Source: an uncultured Stomatobaculum sp. (GTDB taxonomy: Bacteria > Bacillota > Clostridia > Lachnospirales > Lachnospiraceae). From it: DNA of 15,263 nt. Location of the stretch: NCBI GenBank assembly GCA_938010625.1, contig CALLVJ010000110.1:1-15263 (forward strand), written 5' to 3'. This document shows positions 1 to 7,865 of the stretch, in pieces; position 1 is the stretch's first letter; every line of letters starts with the position of its first letter. The notes under the pieces are model-generated. The model was not told where the DNA came from and ran no database searches. It saw nothing but the letters and a program-made list of their open reading frames with translations. Made by a program: the position numbers and the translations under genes.

Positions 1-1
1 T

Positions 2-2380
2 GATTGTACGCCGCAGGAACTTGAGGAAAAGCTCTTTTCCTGTGGCTTTGAAGTGGAAACACTCGAGGAGGTCGGCGCGCACGTTTCCCGCGTTGTGGTC
101 GGGCTGGTCACAAGCTGTGAGCCCATTGAGGGCACGCACTTGCACCTCTGCGAGGTGGACTGCGGCAGCGAGGGCAAGTTCCAGATATGTTGCGGCGCGG
201 ACAATGTGGAGGCCGGCAGGAAGTTCCCGACCGCATTGATTGGCGCGACGGTCTGCGAGACCAATAAGGAGAGAAGCGAGATCGTCGGCACTGTGACGAT
301 TCAGGCGGGCAGGCTCCGCGGCTATGACTCCTTCGGCATGCTCTGCTCCGGTATGGAGCTGGGTCTGAACGAGGATCTGTATCCGGGCGCGGGTTACAAC
401 GGACTCCTGGTGCTTCCGGACGATGCTGTCCCGGGCGCGGATGTAAAGCCGCTCCTTGGTCTCGACGACTGGCTCTTTGACATTGCCATCACGGCAAACC
501 GCCCGGATTGCCAGGGCATTTATGGCATCTCACGCGAAGTCGCAGCCGTGCTCGGCAAGGAATTGAAACCGCTGCTGGTCTCATATCGCGAAGAAAAAGT
601 CGCGCCGCATACGCTCAAGGTGGATGTCGAGGCGCCGCAGTACTGCCCGCGCTACGAGGCGCACGCAGTGAAGGATGTAAAGATTCAGCCCTCGCCCGCG
701 TGGATGCGCCGCCGTTTAAGCTTGGTCGGCGTGAGCGCGATTTCCAATATGGTAGACATCACGAACTACGTGATGCTGGAGCTTGGCCAACCGATGCACG
801 CGTTTGATCGCCGTGACCTCATCGGCGACCACATCGTCGTGCGAACGGCAGCGGAGGGCGAGAAGCTCGTGACCCTCGACGAACAGACGCTCACGCTGAA
901 TCCAAGCAATCTGTTGATTTGCGACGGCGAAAAGCCGGTCGGTCTCGCTGGCATCATGGGCGGCCTCAATTCGGAGATCAAGGAGACGACGACCGCAGTC
1001 GTTTTTGAGGCGGCAAAGTTTGCGCGTGACAACATCCGCCGCAGCGCCCGCGCGCTCGGAAAGCGCACCGATGCGAGCGCGCATTTTGAGAAAGGAACCG
1101 ATGAGTACACGGTGGAACTCGCGATGCAGCGCGCGCTGCACCTGACCGAGGAGCTTGGCGCCGGCACAGTCACGGACGAGAGTGCGGGACAGAACACGGG
1201 CAACAGCATTGAGAAGCGCCCGCTCACGGTGAGCCTGGCCCGCGTGAACGGTGTGCTCGGCATCGAAGTGCCGGGAGAGGCGGTGTGCCGCATCCTCGCA
1301 AACCTTGCTATGGAGCCGGAGCTCGAGGGCGATGCACTGCGTCTCAAGATTCCCGCTTACCGCGAGGATATGGAGAGCTATCAGGATGTCGCCGAGGAAG
1401 TGATTCGCTTCTACGGCTACGAGCACCTCGTGCCGAGCTTCTTAAAGAGCGCGGAAGTCACGAGCGGCGGTCTGAGCGAGAGACAGCGCCGGGAATTAAA
1501 GCTCAAGGAGACGCTTGCGGGCGGCGGCATGTACGAGGCAATTCACTACTCCTTCTTCTCCCCGGCGGACTTAAAGCTGTTCCGCTATCCGGAGGGGAGC
1601 GAAGCGCTCCGCGCAATTCGCATTCTGAACCCGATCAGCGAGGAGCTCTCGCTGATGCGCACGGTGCTCTCGCCCTCCATGGCAAATGCCGTCATGCGAA
1701 ACCAGAAGGCAGGGAACCTCTCAGGCAGACTTTTTGAGCTCGCAAAGGTTTTTATTCCGAAGGCATTACCGCTCACGGACTATCCGGACGAGAGAGCGCA
1801 TTTGGCGTTTGCGTTTTTTGGAAAAGAGGAGAATTTCTTTACGCTGAAAGGTGCGCTGGATCTCGCTGCCAGGAGCCTGCATGTCAAGTTCCGCTATGAA
1901 GCTTCGATTGAACCATTTACGCACCCCTACCAGACCGCCGCGGTCTATGTGGGCAATGTCAAGATAGGTTACCTCGGCAAGCTCGCCTACGACATTGCCG
2001 GGGAACTGAATCTCCGCACGGACGCGTATCTCGCGGAGCTGGATCTCGAGACCATTGAGAGCCTGCCGCATGAGCAGGTCTACTTCACACCGCTCCCGAA
2101 GTTCCCGGAGGTACAGCGCGATCTCGCGCTCGTCATGGCCAAGAGTATCAGCTGTGACCAGGTCGTGAATCTGATCCGCAGTTGCAGCCCGCTGATCCGC
2201 GAGGTGAAACTCTTTGATATTTACGAGGGCGCGCCGATTCCGCCGGATAGGAAGAGCCTCGCATTTACGGTTACGTTCCGCCCGGAAGAGAAGGCACTCG
2301 CGCCGGAGGATACGGATGCTCTGGTACAACAGATTCTGGAGCGCTTAAGGACCAGCTGCGACATTGTGCTGCGCGTCTAA
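2..2380 (+). CDS. pheT: Phenylalanine--tRNA ligase beta subunit (5' partial)
   Basis: Beta chain of the cytoplasmic (alpha-beta)2 enzyme that charges tRNA-Phe. The frame is open from base 2 (it begins D-C-T-P-Q-E-L-E-E-K), so the true start lies outside the window and about 15 residues are missing; the GTG at 53 is internal. Order of domains: tRNA-binding OB-fold (about visible residues 27-155, with VSRVVVG and CGADNV), the linker ITANRPDCQGIYGISRE, B3/B4 editing domain (MVDITNYVMLELGQPMHAFD), B5 domain (about 400-475, ending EVIRFYGYEHL), the class II synthetase-like core, and a C-terminal ferredoxin-fold anticodon-binding domain (LPKFPEVQRDLALVM to the end). Visible length is 792 residues, close to the usual 800. 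pheS is expected just upstream (inference). The gene is intact and is followed by a hairpin terminator. Confidence 0.97.
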   Translation, partial: DCTPQELEEKLFSCGFEVETLEEVGAHVSRVVVGLVTSCEPIEGTHLHLCEVDCGSEGKFQICCGADNVEAGRKFPTALIGATVCETNKERSEIVGTVTIQAGRLRGYDSFGMLCSGMELGLNEDLYPGAGYNGLLVLPDDAVPGADVKPLLGLDDWLFDIAITANRPDCQGIYGISREVAAVLGKELKPLLVSYREEKVAPHTLKVDVEAPQYCPRYEAHAVKDVKIQPSPAWMRRRLSLVGVSAISNMVDITNYVMLELGQPMHAFDRRDLIGDHIVVRTAAEGEKLVTLDEQTLTLNPSNLLICDGEKPVGLAGIMGGLNSEIKETTTAVVFEAAKFARDNIRRSARALGKRTDASAHFEKGTDEYTVELAMQRALHLTEELGAGTVTDESAGQNTGNSIEKRPLTVSLARVNGVLGIEVPGEAVCRILANLAMEPELEGDALRLKIPAYREDMESYQDVAEEVIRFYGYEHLVPSFLKSAEVTSGGLSERQRRELKLKETLAGGGMYEAIHYSFFSPADLKLFRYPEGSEALRAIRILNPISEELSLMRTVLSPSMANAVMRNQKAGNLSGRLFELAKVFIPKALPLTDYPDERAHLAFAFFGKEENFFTLKGALDLAARSLHVKFRYEASIEPFTHPYQTAAVYVGNVKIGYLGKLAYDIAGELNLRTDAYLAELDLETIESLPHEQVYFTPLPKFPEVQRDLALVMAKSISCDQVVNLIRSCSPLIREVKLFDIYEGAPIPPDRKSLAFTVTFRPEEKALAPEDTDALVQQILERLRTSCDIVLRV

Positions 2381-2436
2381 GTAAACGAAGCTCACAACCG
2401 AAAATTCAAATTCCCGAGCGAAAAGACGAGCCCTTG

Positions 2437-2452
2437 TCTCCCCGGCGGGAGA
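2437..2452 (+). repeat. Short perfect inverted repeat upstream of the terminator
   Basis: TCTCCC-CGGC-GGGAGA forms a 6-bp stem with a 4-base loop, 8 bases before the main terminator hairpin. It may add to termination or protect the pheT mRNA 3' end. It has no T tract of its own. The rest of 2381-2515 holds nothing else recognisable. Confidence 0.4.
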
Positions 2453-2460
2453 AAACAAAA

Positions 2461-2490
2461 AAGCTGTGTGCATCTGCACGCAGCTTTTTT
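2461..2490 (+). terminator. Rho-independent terminator, probably bidirectional
   Basis: A 12-bp stem (AAGCTGTGTGCA pairing with TGCACGCAGCTT, one G-U pair; the two arms are separated by TC) is followed by a T tract. An A-rich stretch (2453-2462) precedes it, so the opposite strand also reads stem plus T tract. It therefore fits as the terminator of pheT on the plus strand and of the DUF4491 gene (stop at 2516) on the minus strand. Confidence 0.85.
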
Positions 2491-2515
2491 CGTATAACAA
2501 TGGAGTCGCTAAGTC

Positions 2516-2803
2516 TCAGCCTTTTTTCTTCGGATTTTCTGGGAACCAACCCTTTTTGACGCGCTCCTCCTGCTCAAAGAGCTCCAGTATGCTCCAGAGG
2601 CAGCTTACACCGAAGACTGCGCAGAGGGCGCTCGGAACCGTGCCGCGGAGAAAGAGGGAGATTGCGAGAGCCGCGATGCCGAGCAGGGCAAAGAGCGGCC
2701 AGATTTGTTTGCCAAAGTAGTACTCGCCCTTCACGACAAGGGGGGGAAAGGCACCTATCATCAAAAAAGCACCACAGCCGATCAAGAGGCCGTTTACATT
2801 CAT
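2516..2803 (-). CDS. DUF4491 family small membrane protein
   Basis: A 95-residue protein of unknown function. I recognise the DUF4491 pattern: an N-terminal helix (about 3-24) followed by VVKGEYYFGKQIWPLF, a second helix (about 33-53), a third (about 56-74), and the conserved soluble tail ELFEQEERVKKGWFPENP. It is predicted to sit in the cytoplasmic membrane with a short charged C-terminus. The ATG at 2803 is chosen because AAAGGA lies 6 bases upstream; an in-frame start at 2833 would add ten unconserved residues. It lies 45 bp downstream of the acetyltransferase gene on the same strand, so the two are probably co-transcribed. The role is not known. Confidence 0.8.
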   Translation of the reverse strand: MNVNGLLIGCGAFLMIGAFPPLVVKGEYYFGKQIWPLFALLGIAALAISLFLRGTVPSALCAVFGVSCLWSILELFEQEERVKKGWFPENPKKKG

Positions 2804-2848
2804 GGGACATCCTTTCTCTTTGCAAAAAGGCAAACAGTTTGGACTGTT

Positions 2849-3781
2849 TCATGCGCCTAATCTATTTTTACATAGGGAGAATAACAGAGCGCGGAGAGAA
2901 AATACAGTGCCGTGGCAACAAAAAGAAAAAATACGAAAAAATCCCCGTCCCGCGAGGCCGCCGTGTTGAGGGCGGAGCGAGACGAGGAGTTCCTCGAATG
3001 GGGATAAACTCAGCTCGTAGTAGCGGAGCGAGGTAGTCTCGCGAAAGCCGTTTGCCGCATAAAGGCGGACGGCTGGCGTATTGGAGGCTGTGACCTGCAT
3101 CGTGGCCTTCTGGTAGCCGAGCTTTTTTAAGAGACCGAGAAACTGCGGGAAGAGCTCACTGCCGACGCCCCGCCCCACGAGATCCTTCCGCACCGAGATG
3201 CGGTGCAGGTAGGCGTTGTGATCCTTCATCGGTGTCACAAAACAGCGGAATGCCGGGCGCTTCTCCCCGGGACGGAAAATTTCATAGGCGCGGAAACCTT
3301 CGACGGAGGGCTTGGACTCGCGGAAGCGGTAGCGCGGATCCGGTGTCTCCTTGTCCTCGAGGCTGCAGGCCATCTCGGTCTCTTCCTCGGCGAGGTGTGC
3401 GCCGATCGAGAGCAGCACCGGTAGGGCGTCCTTGCAGGCGCTGTCCACAGCAAAGCGGATAATCGGTTCGGCGCCCTTTAAGCTCTTGCCTGGGAAGGTA
3501 ATCTTTGCCTTTTCCCAGAGGCGGCGGAAGTAGCCCTGCTTGCGGTGATCGGGATCTGTAAATGCGTAGACCTCAAAGATTTGGTCGCCGAGACCACAGA
3601 GTGCCATGGCAGCGCAGAGCTCCTTGGAATCCTCGCTCTCGTAGGCGAAGAGATACTTGGTGCCCGGCTCGCGAAGCGGGAAGGTCATCGAAAAGGCTTC
3701 CTTCTCGTGGCAGCGTTTCAGGAGAGCCAGGATTCTGTCCTGTTCACCGTGGTTCAATCGTTCTTGTTCTGTTAATTTCAT
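2849..3781 (-). CDS. Tandem-domain GNAT N-acetyltransferase
   Basis: A 310-residue protein with two GNAT folds, which transfer acetyl groups from acetyl-CoA; the substrate cannot be told from sequence. The first fold (about 1-145) has a motif-A-like segment VYAFTDPDHRKQGYFRRLW at 71-89. The second (about 165-260) has the clearer acetyl-CoA loop ISVRKDLVGRGVGSEL (195-210) and the usual C-terminal pattern TASNTPAVRLYAANGF (231-246). The open frame reaches upstream to 3922, but ATG 3781 is preferred: GGGAG lies a few bases upstream and residues before it look non-coding. Residues 271-310 form a phenylalanine- and cysteine-rich tail outside the GNAT fold. The gene is divergent from pyrF and is followed by the DUF4491 gene. 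Confidence 0.8.
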   Translation of the reverse strand: MKLTEQERLNHGEQDRILALLKRCHEKEAFSMTFPLREPGTKYLFAYESEDSKELCAAMALCGLGDQIFEVYAFTDPDHRKQGYFRRLWEKAKITFPGKSLKGAEPIIRFAVDSACKDALPVLLSIGAHLAEEETEMACSLEDKETPDPRYRFRESKPSVEGFRAYEIFRPGEKRPAFRCFVTPMKDHNAYLHRISVRKDLVGRGVGSELFPQFLGLLKKLGYQKATMQVTASNTPAVRLYAANGFRETTSLRYYELSLSPFEELLVSLRPQHGGLAGRGFFRIFSFCCHGTVFSLRALLFSLCKNRLGA

Positions 3782-3833
3782 AGAGCTCCCATCTGTATTG
3801 ATTATATGATCTGTCAAATCCAAATTTTTTTTT

Positions 3834-3839
3834 ATTATA
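3834..3839 (-). promoter_or_regulatory. Candidate extended -10 promoter for the GNAT gene
   Basis: On the minus strand the sequence reads TGTTATAAT, a perfect TATAAT with the extended TG-n motif, about 52 bases before the ATG at 3781. No good -35 hexamer stands 17 bases upstream, which an extended -10 can tolerate. A second TATAAT lies at 3801-3806 and a TTGACA at 3812-3817 (minus strand), but they are only 5 bases apart and cannot pair as one promoter. Confidence 0.5.
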
Positions 3840-3892
3840 ACATAGTTTTCTGCTCTGTGCGACGCGGGGAAAAGCTGTAAGGAAAGTGTAAA

Positions 3893-3917
3893 GAGCGCGC
3901 CGCTCGTTGCGCGGCGT
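3893..3917. repeat. GC-rich inverted repeats overlapping the pyrF -35
   Basis: CGCCGC (3898-3903) pairs with GCGGCG (3911-3916) across a 7-base loop, and the overlapping GAGCG-CGC-CGCTC (3893-3905) is a perfect palindrome. There is no T tract after it, so it is not a plus-strand terminator. Its position over the -35 suits an operator; this is inference. Confidence 0.35.
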
Positions 3918-3935
3918 GACAAAAAAACATATAAT
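3907..3935 (+). promoter_or_regulatory. Candidate sigma-A promoter of the pyr operon
   Basis: TTGCGC (3907-3912), a 17-base spacer and a perfect TATAAT (3930-3935) stand just upstream of pyrF. Transcription would start near 3942, leaving a leader of only about 30 bases, too short for a PyrR-type attenuator. The -35 lies inside an inverted repeat (see the separate entry). Confidence 0.6.
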
Positions 3936-3973
3936 GAAAAAAATAAGTTTGTTGCTGCCGACAGGAGGAAGCG

Positions 3974-4897
3974 ATGATTACAACGTTAGTCGAAAAAATC
4001 AAAGAGGCCAAGGCACCGGTCTGTGTGGGTTTGGATCCGATGCTCGCCTATATTCCGGACGCTGTGAAAGAGGCTGCTTTTGCAGACAGGGGAGAGAATC
4101 TGGAGGGCGCAGCCGAGGCCTGCTGGCGCTTCAACGAGGCTATTCTCAAGGCAACGGCGGATCTGATTCCGGCCGTGAAACCGCAGATTGCAATGTATGA
4201 GCAGTTTGGCATTCCAGGTCTCATCGCCTATGAGAAGACCGTTCGCTTCGCAAAGAAGCTCGGCCTCATTGTGATTGCCGATGTGAAGCGCGGTGACATT
4301 GGTTCGACTTCGGCGGCCTATGCAGAGGGACATCTCGGCAGCATCCGGATTGGCGAAAGGGATTTTGCGCCCTTTGGTGCTGACATGGCGACTGTGAACC
4401 CTTACCTCGGGAGTGACGGTGTGAAGCCCTTCCTCGAAGTCTGCAGACGCTTTGACAAGGGTATTTTTGTGCTTGTCAAGACCTCGAATCCCTCGAGCGG
4501 TGAACTGCAGGATCAGCTGATTGACGGTGAGCCACTCTATGCGCGCGTCGCGGATTTGACATCCACCTGGGGCGAAGAACTCCGGGAGGGGCAGTGGTCC
4601 AATGTCGGCGCAGTGGTCGGCGCGACCTATCCGAAGATGCTTGCAGAACTCAGAGCGCGGATACCGCACACATTCTTCCTGATTCCGGGCTACGGCGCGC
4701 AGGGCGGCAAGGCAGAGGATCTCGCGGTTGCCTTCAACGAGCATGGCGAGGGCGGCATTGTGAACTCTTCGCGCGGCATCATTGCGGCGTGGAAGCAGGA
4801 GAAGTACCAGAACTTTGGCGCAGAAGCTTTTGCCGACGCAGCGCGTCAGGCGACGGTCGATATGATTCTGGATTTACAGCGCTGCATCCGCTTCTAA
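3974..4897 (+). CDS. pyrF: Orotidine 5'-phosphate decarboxylase, type 2
   Basis: Catalyses OMP to UMP, the last step of pyrimidine synthesis, in the cytoplasm. The 307-residue length fits the longer type 2 family rather than the roughly 240-residue type 1 enzymes. The catalytic segment IADVKRGDIGSTSAAYA (101-117) carries the D-x-K-R-x-D tetrad residues D103, K105 and D108. VCVGLDP at 16-22 is the usual N-terminal strand, and the phosphate-binding end IPGYGAQGG and GIVNSSRGI is present. AGGAGG (3963-3968) five bases before the ATG fixes the start. First gene of the pyr run; pyrK follows after 22 bp with its own GGGAG site. Confidence 0.95.
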   Translation: MITTLVEKIKEAKAPVCVGLDPMLAYIPDAVKEAAFADRGENLEGAAEACWRFNEAILKATADLIPAVKPQIAMYEQFGIPGLIAYEKTVRFAKKLGLIVIADVKRGDIGSTSAAYAEGHLGSIRIGERDFAPFGADMATVNPYLGSDGVKPFLEVCRRFDKGIFVLVKTSNPSSGELQDQLIDGEPLYARVADLTSTWGEELREGQWSNVGAVVGATYPKMLAELRARIPHTFFLIPGYGAQGGKAEDLAVAFNEHGEGGIVNSSRGIIAAWKQEKYQNFGAEAFADAARQATVDMILDLQRCIRF

Positions 4898-4919
4898 AAG
4901 AAAACGGGAGAATTGCAAC

Positions 4920-5699
4920 ATGACGAAAGTGAGAGAACGCGCGTCTGTACTGGGACAGCGCGCATTGTGCCCGGGCGTCTATGATTTGCGGCTTCTTGCA
5001 CCGCAGATTACAGCCGAATCGCGTCCCGGACAATTTGTAAATCTATTCTTGAACAACGGAGCACATATTTTGCCGCGTCCCATCAGCCTCTGCAACATAG
5101 ACCGCGAAAATGGCATTCTGCGTCTTGTATACCGCGTGACCCGGGCGCAGAGCGGCACGGCGGAACTCTCTGCTTATGCGGCGGGAACGGAACTCCTGAT
5201 GCTTGGACCGCTTGGCAACGGTTTTCCGACGAATATCGAAGATGTCGCAGTGGTCGGCGGCGGCATTGGCATTCCGCCGCTCCTTGAGCTCCTCTGGGCG
5301 CTTCCCGGGAAAAAGACTGCGCTCCTTGGCTATCGGAACCGGGAGCAGCTCTTTCTGCTTGAGGACTTTGCGGTCGCGGCCGATGAGGTGAAGATTGCGA
5401 CCGAGGACGGCAGTCTCGGCATTCGAGGCAATGTAGTCGATCTGTTGCGGGCGCTGACAGAGAAGCCGGGGGCAATTCTCAGCTGCGGCCCCCTGCCCAT
5501 GCTCCGCGCGTTAAAGGCCTATGCAGCAGAGGCGGATATTCCGCTCTGGGTTTCGATGGAAGAGCGCATGGCCTGCGGTATTGGCGCCTGCCTCGGCTGC
5601 ATCACGGAGAGCGCAGAGACCGATCCGCACTCGAATGTCAAAAACAAGCGCGTATGTGCCGACGGGCCAGTGTTTCGCGCAGAGGAGGTAGTGCTTTGA
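4920..5699 (+). CDS. pyrK: Dihydroorotate dehydrogenase electron transfer subunit
   Basis: FAD and [2Fe-2S] subunit that passes electrons from PyrD to NAD+ in the heterotetrameric class 1B dihydroorotate dehydrogenase. The 259 residues show the flavin-binding RPISLCNID (53-61), the nucleotide-binding GGGIGIPPL (113-121), SCGP (188-191), and the cluster cysteines C219, C224, C227 and C246 in a C-x4-C-x2-C-x18-C pattern. All ligands are present, so the protein looks functional. GGGAG stands upstream of the ATG. Its stop overlaps the TTG start of pyrD, as expected for equimolar partners. Confidence 0.95.
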   Translation: MTKVRERASVLGQRALCPGVYDLRLLAPQITAESRPGQFVNLFLNNGAHILPRPISLCNIDRENGILRLVYRVTRAQSGTAELSAYAAGTELLMLGPLGNGFPTNIEDVAVVGGGIGIPPLLELLWALPGKKTALLGYRNREQLFLLEDFAVAADEVKIATEDGSLGIRGNVVDLLRALTEKPGAILSCGPLPMLRALKAYAAEADIPLWVSMEERMACGIGACLGCITESAETDPHSNVKNKRVCADGPVFRAEEVVL

Positions 5700-6604
5700 C
5701 TTGTTCGACAGAAGTGCGCCTCGCCGGCGTAAGCTTAAAGAATCCGGTCATGACCGCGAGCGGCACCTTTGGCGCGGGGCGGGAGTACAGTGAATTTGTG
5801 GATCTGAACAAGCTCGGCGCAGTGGTCACGAAGGGTGTCGCGGCTGTGCCGTGGGCGGGCAACCCGACGCCGCGCATCGCGGAGACACCGGGCGGCATGT
5901 TGAATGCAATCGGTCTCCAGAATCCGGGTGTGGACGTATTCCTCAAGCGCGATGTTCCGTTTCTACGGCAGTTTGACACCCGCATTGTGGTCAATGTCTG
6001 CGGACACAGCGAGGAGGAGTATGTCGAAGTTGTACAGCGTCTCCGAGAGGCGCCGGTGGATTTTCTCGAGCTCAACATCTCCTGTCCGAATGTAAAGGAA
6101 GGGGGCATTGCTTTCGGCACGCAGCCGAAGGCAGTCGAGCACATCACCCGTCTGGTGAAAGAAAAGGCGGCGCAGCCGCTGATTGTGAAGCTCTCGCCGA
6201 ATGTCACAGACATCACAGAGACTGCGCGCGCGGCAGAGGCAGGCGGCGCCGACATTCTGTCGCTGATCAATACGCTGACCGGCATGAAAATTGATATTGA
6301 GCGGCGCAGCTTTGTGCTCGCGAACCGCACCGGCGGTCTCTCGGGGCCGGCTGTGCATCCGATTGCAGTTCGCATGGTCTACGACTGCGCGCGCGCAGTC
6401 AGCGTGCCGTTAATCGGCATGGGCGGCATTGCGACCGCCGACGATGCGATTGAGATGATGCTCGCGGGCGCAACTGCAGTTTCCGTCGGCACCGCAAACT
6501 TTTATAATCCCCATGCGTCAGAGGAAGTTGTAGCGGGCATTGCCGCCTACCTTGGGCGCACGGGAACGAAGGATGTCAACGAACTCATCGGCGCAGTGTG
6601 CTGA
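5696..6604 (+). CDS. pyrD: Dihydroorotate dehydrogenase B (NAD+), catalytic subunit
   Basis: FMN enzyme oxidising dihydroorotate to orotate; class 1B, working with PyrK. It is 302 residues long from the TTG at 5696. That start is chosen because AGGAGG (5683-5688) lies 7 bases before it, it overlaps the pyrK stop as TTGA, and the protein then begins at the family's usual point ([21 protein letters not shown]). No ATG is available there; the ATG at 5654 would add 14 residues lying inside pyrK. The catalytic cysteine is C130 in [13 protein letters not shown], the class 1 base (class 2 has serine). FMN-phosphate contacts GMGGI and VSVGTANF are present at the C-terminus. Confidence 0.95.
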   Translation: MTCSTEVRLAGVSLKNPVMTASGTFGAGREYSEFVDLNKLGAVVTKGVAAVPWAGNPTPRIAETPGGMLNAIGLQNPGVDVFLKRDVPFLRQFDTRIVVNVCGHSEEEYVEVVQRLREAPVDFLELNISCPNVKEGGIAFGTQPKAVEHITRLVKEKAAQPLIVKLSPNVTDITETARAAEAGGADILSLINTLTGMKIDIERRSFVLANRTGGLSGPAVHPIAVRMVYDCARAVSVPLIGMGGIATADDAIEMMLAGATAVSVGTANFYNPHASEEVVAGIAAYLGRTGTKDVNELIGAVC

Positions 6605-6617
6605 ACAAGGGAGGAAA

Positions 6618-7298
6618 ATGGAACCGTACAAGCAGGAATTTATTGAGTTTATGATTTCGTGCGAAGTCTTGAAGTTCGGTGACTTCGTGACCAAGAGTGG
6701 ACGGAAGACCCCGTTTTTTGTGAACACGGGCTTTTACCGCACCGGTACGCAGCTAAAGAAGCTCGGCGCCTACTATGCGCGCGCTATCCATGCGGCGTTT
6801 GGCGAGGAGGCAAGCCTTCTGTTTGGACCGGCCTACAAGGGCATTCCGCTCTGCGTTGCAGCTTCGATCGGCATGAGCGAGCTCTACGGCAGGGAAGTGG
6901 GCTATGTCGCAAACAGGAAGGAAGTCAAGGACCACGGCGACAAGGGGATTCTCCTCGGGGCGCCGATTCAGGACAGCGACAAACTCGTGATTGTCGAGGA
7001 TGTCACGACGGCTGGCACTTCGATTGAGGAGACCATGCCGATTATCAAGGCGCAGGGCAACGCAGAGGTGCTGGGTCTCGTTGTGAGCGTGGATCGCTGC
7101 GAGAGGGGCAAGCATAAAAAAAGTGCCCTCTCGGAGATTGCAGAGCGTTACGGCATCAAGACCACGGCGATTGTCACAATGAAGGAAGTCATTGAACATC
7201 TCTACCGGCGCGAAGTGAACGGCAAGATGGTGATTGACGACGCGCTGATGGAGAGAATTCATGCCTACTACCGCGAATACGGTGCGAAGGAGGATTGA
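6618..7298 (+). CDS. pyrE: Orotate phosphoribosyltransferase
   Basis: Joins orotate and PRPP to give OMP, the substrate of PyrF. 226 residues from ATG 6618, which has AAGGGAGG immediately upstream; the frame is open further upstream, but that part overlaps pyrD. The PRPP-binding signature VIVEDVTTAGTSI is at 124-136, and the flexible-loop region KEVKDHGDKG at 101-110 carries the expected lysines. FGPAYKGIPL at 69-78 is the substrate-side motif. With pyrF, pyrK and pyrD this completes the last three steps of UMP synthesis; the earlier genes (carAB, pyrB, pyrC) are not in the window. Confidence 0.95.
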   Translation: MEPYKQEFIEFMISCEVLKFGDFVTKSGRKTPFFVNTGFYRTGTQLKKLGAYYARAIHAAFGEEASLLFGPAYKGIPLCVAASIGMSELYGREVGYVANRKEVKDHGDKGILLGAPIQDSDKLVIVEDVTTAGTSIEETMPIIKAQGNAEVLGLVVSVDRCERGKHKKSALSEIAERYGIKTTAIVTMKEVIEHLYRREVNGKMVIDDALMERIHAYYREYGAKED

Positions 7299-7306
7299 GC
7301 CAGTCC

Positions 7307-7768
7307 ATGGATAAAATCCAGTGGAAACATCGCCTGCTCGGAATTCTGCTCTTTGTGATTTATCTCGCGGGGCTCAGCTATTTTCTCTTCTTCGCCGAGG
7401 CACTCGGCAGGCAGGGGCGGAGCAATGCGAATCTGCGCTACAATATTGTGCTCTTTCGGGAAATATGGCGCTTCTGGCACTACCGCCACATCCTTGGCTA
7501 CCGCGCTTTTATTCTGAATACTTTTGGCAATGTCTTTGCATTCGTGCCTTTTGGCTTTTTCCTGCCCATTGTGAGTGGAAAACGCCACAGCTTTTTCCGC
7601 ATTCTGATTGCGGGCATGCTGTTTTCAGGGCTCGTTGAGATCGTGCAGCTTTTGACCCGGCTCGGCAGTTTCGATGTCGATGATATTTTTCTGAATACGA
7701 TTGGCACTGTCGCCGGCTATTTTATTTTCCGGCTGTTTCTTAGGAGGTTAAATCGTGCATCTGCCTAA
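7307..7768 (+). CDS. VanZ-like family membrane protein
   Basis: About 153 residues with four hydrophobic segments (about 9-30, 66-90, 96-117, 126-146). The VanZ-family hallmarks are visible: NVFAFVPFGFFLP (75-87) after the first external segment, and EIVQLLTRLGSFDVDDIFLN (111-130) before the last helix. VanZ itself gives teicoplanin resistance, but most family members are uncharacterised, so resistance should not be assumed. Start is uncertain: TTG at 7295 overlaps the pyrE stop but leaves only 1 base after AGGAGG, while ATG 7307 leaves 13; I chose the ATG. The gene is coupled to pyrE and followed by an overlapping small ORF. Confidence 0.8.
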   Translation: MDKIQWKHRLLGILLFVIYLAGLSYFLFFAEALGRQGRSNANLRYNIVLFREIWRFWHYRHILGYRAFILNTFGNVFAFVPFGFFLPIVSGKRHSFFRILIAGMLFSGLVEIVQLLTRLGSFDVDDIFLNTIGTVAGYFIFRLFLRRLNRASA

Positions 7769-7865
7769 TCCGTTCCGCAAAAAAGAATATCAATTTTTGA
7801 CACCGGTCGCAAAGAGCGATGATTCCATTCTGGAGCGCCCGGAATTTCTGCTGAAAGAGGAATAG
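7755..7865 (+). CDS. Small 36-residue protein, unknown function
   Basis: A short frame beginning GTG, preceded by AGGAGG at 7742-7747 with a 7-base spacer, one of the best ribosome sites in the window. It overlaps the end of the VanZ-like gene by 14 bp and its TAG touches the GTG of the next gene. The product begins MHLPNPFRKKEYQF and ends in ERPEFLLKEE: polar, charged, no membrane segment, no signal peptide. I do not recognise the family. Without it there would be a 97-bp gap in an otherwise gapless operon, which supports it being translated. It could instead be a leader that couples translation of the next gene. Confidence 0.6.
   Translation: MHLPNPFRKKEYQFLTPVAKSDDSILERPEFLLKEE

Noticed and set aside
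716-1426. Long antisense open frame across pheT
   Set aside because: It lies wholly within a clearly coding gene, shows no family motif, and is the kind of stop-poor frame expected opposite GC-rich coding DNA.
3936-3973. PyrR-type attenuator ahead of pyrF
   Set aside because: The leader is about 30 bases and holds only the ribosome site.
3934-4200. Plus-strand frame beginning with ATGAAAAAAATAAG just upstream of pyrF
   Set aside because: Its ATG overlaps the -10 TATAAT, so it would not be on the mRNA from that promoter, and its later part is pyrF read out of frame.
3986-4744. Long antisense open frame across pyrF
   Set aside because: pyrF is intact with full catalytic motifs; the antisense translation has no recognisable domain and no good ribosome site was noted.
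7295-7306. TTG start at 7295 for the VanZ-like protein
   Set aside because: Only one base separates it from AGGAGG; the ATG at 7307 is more likely, though its 13-base spacing is also not ideal.
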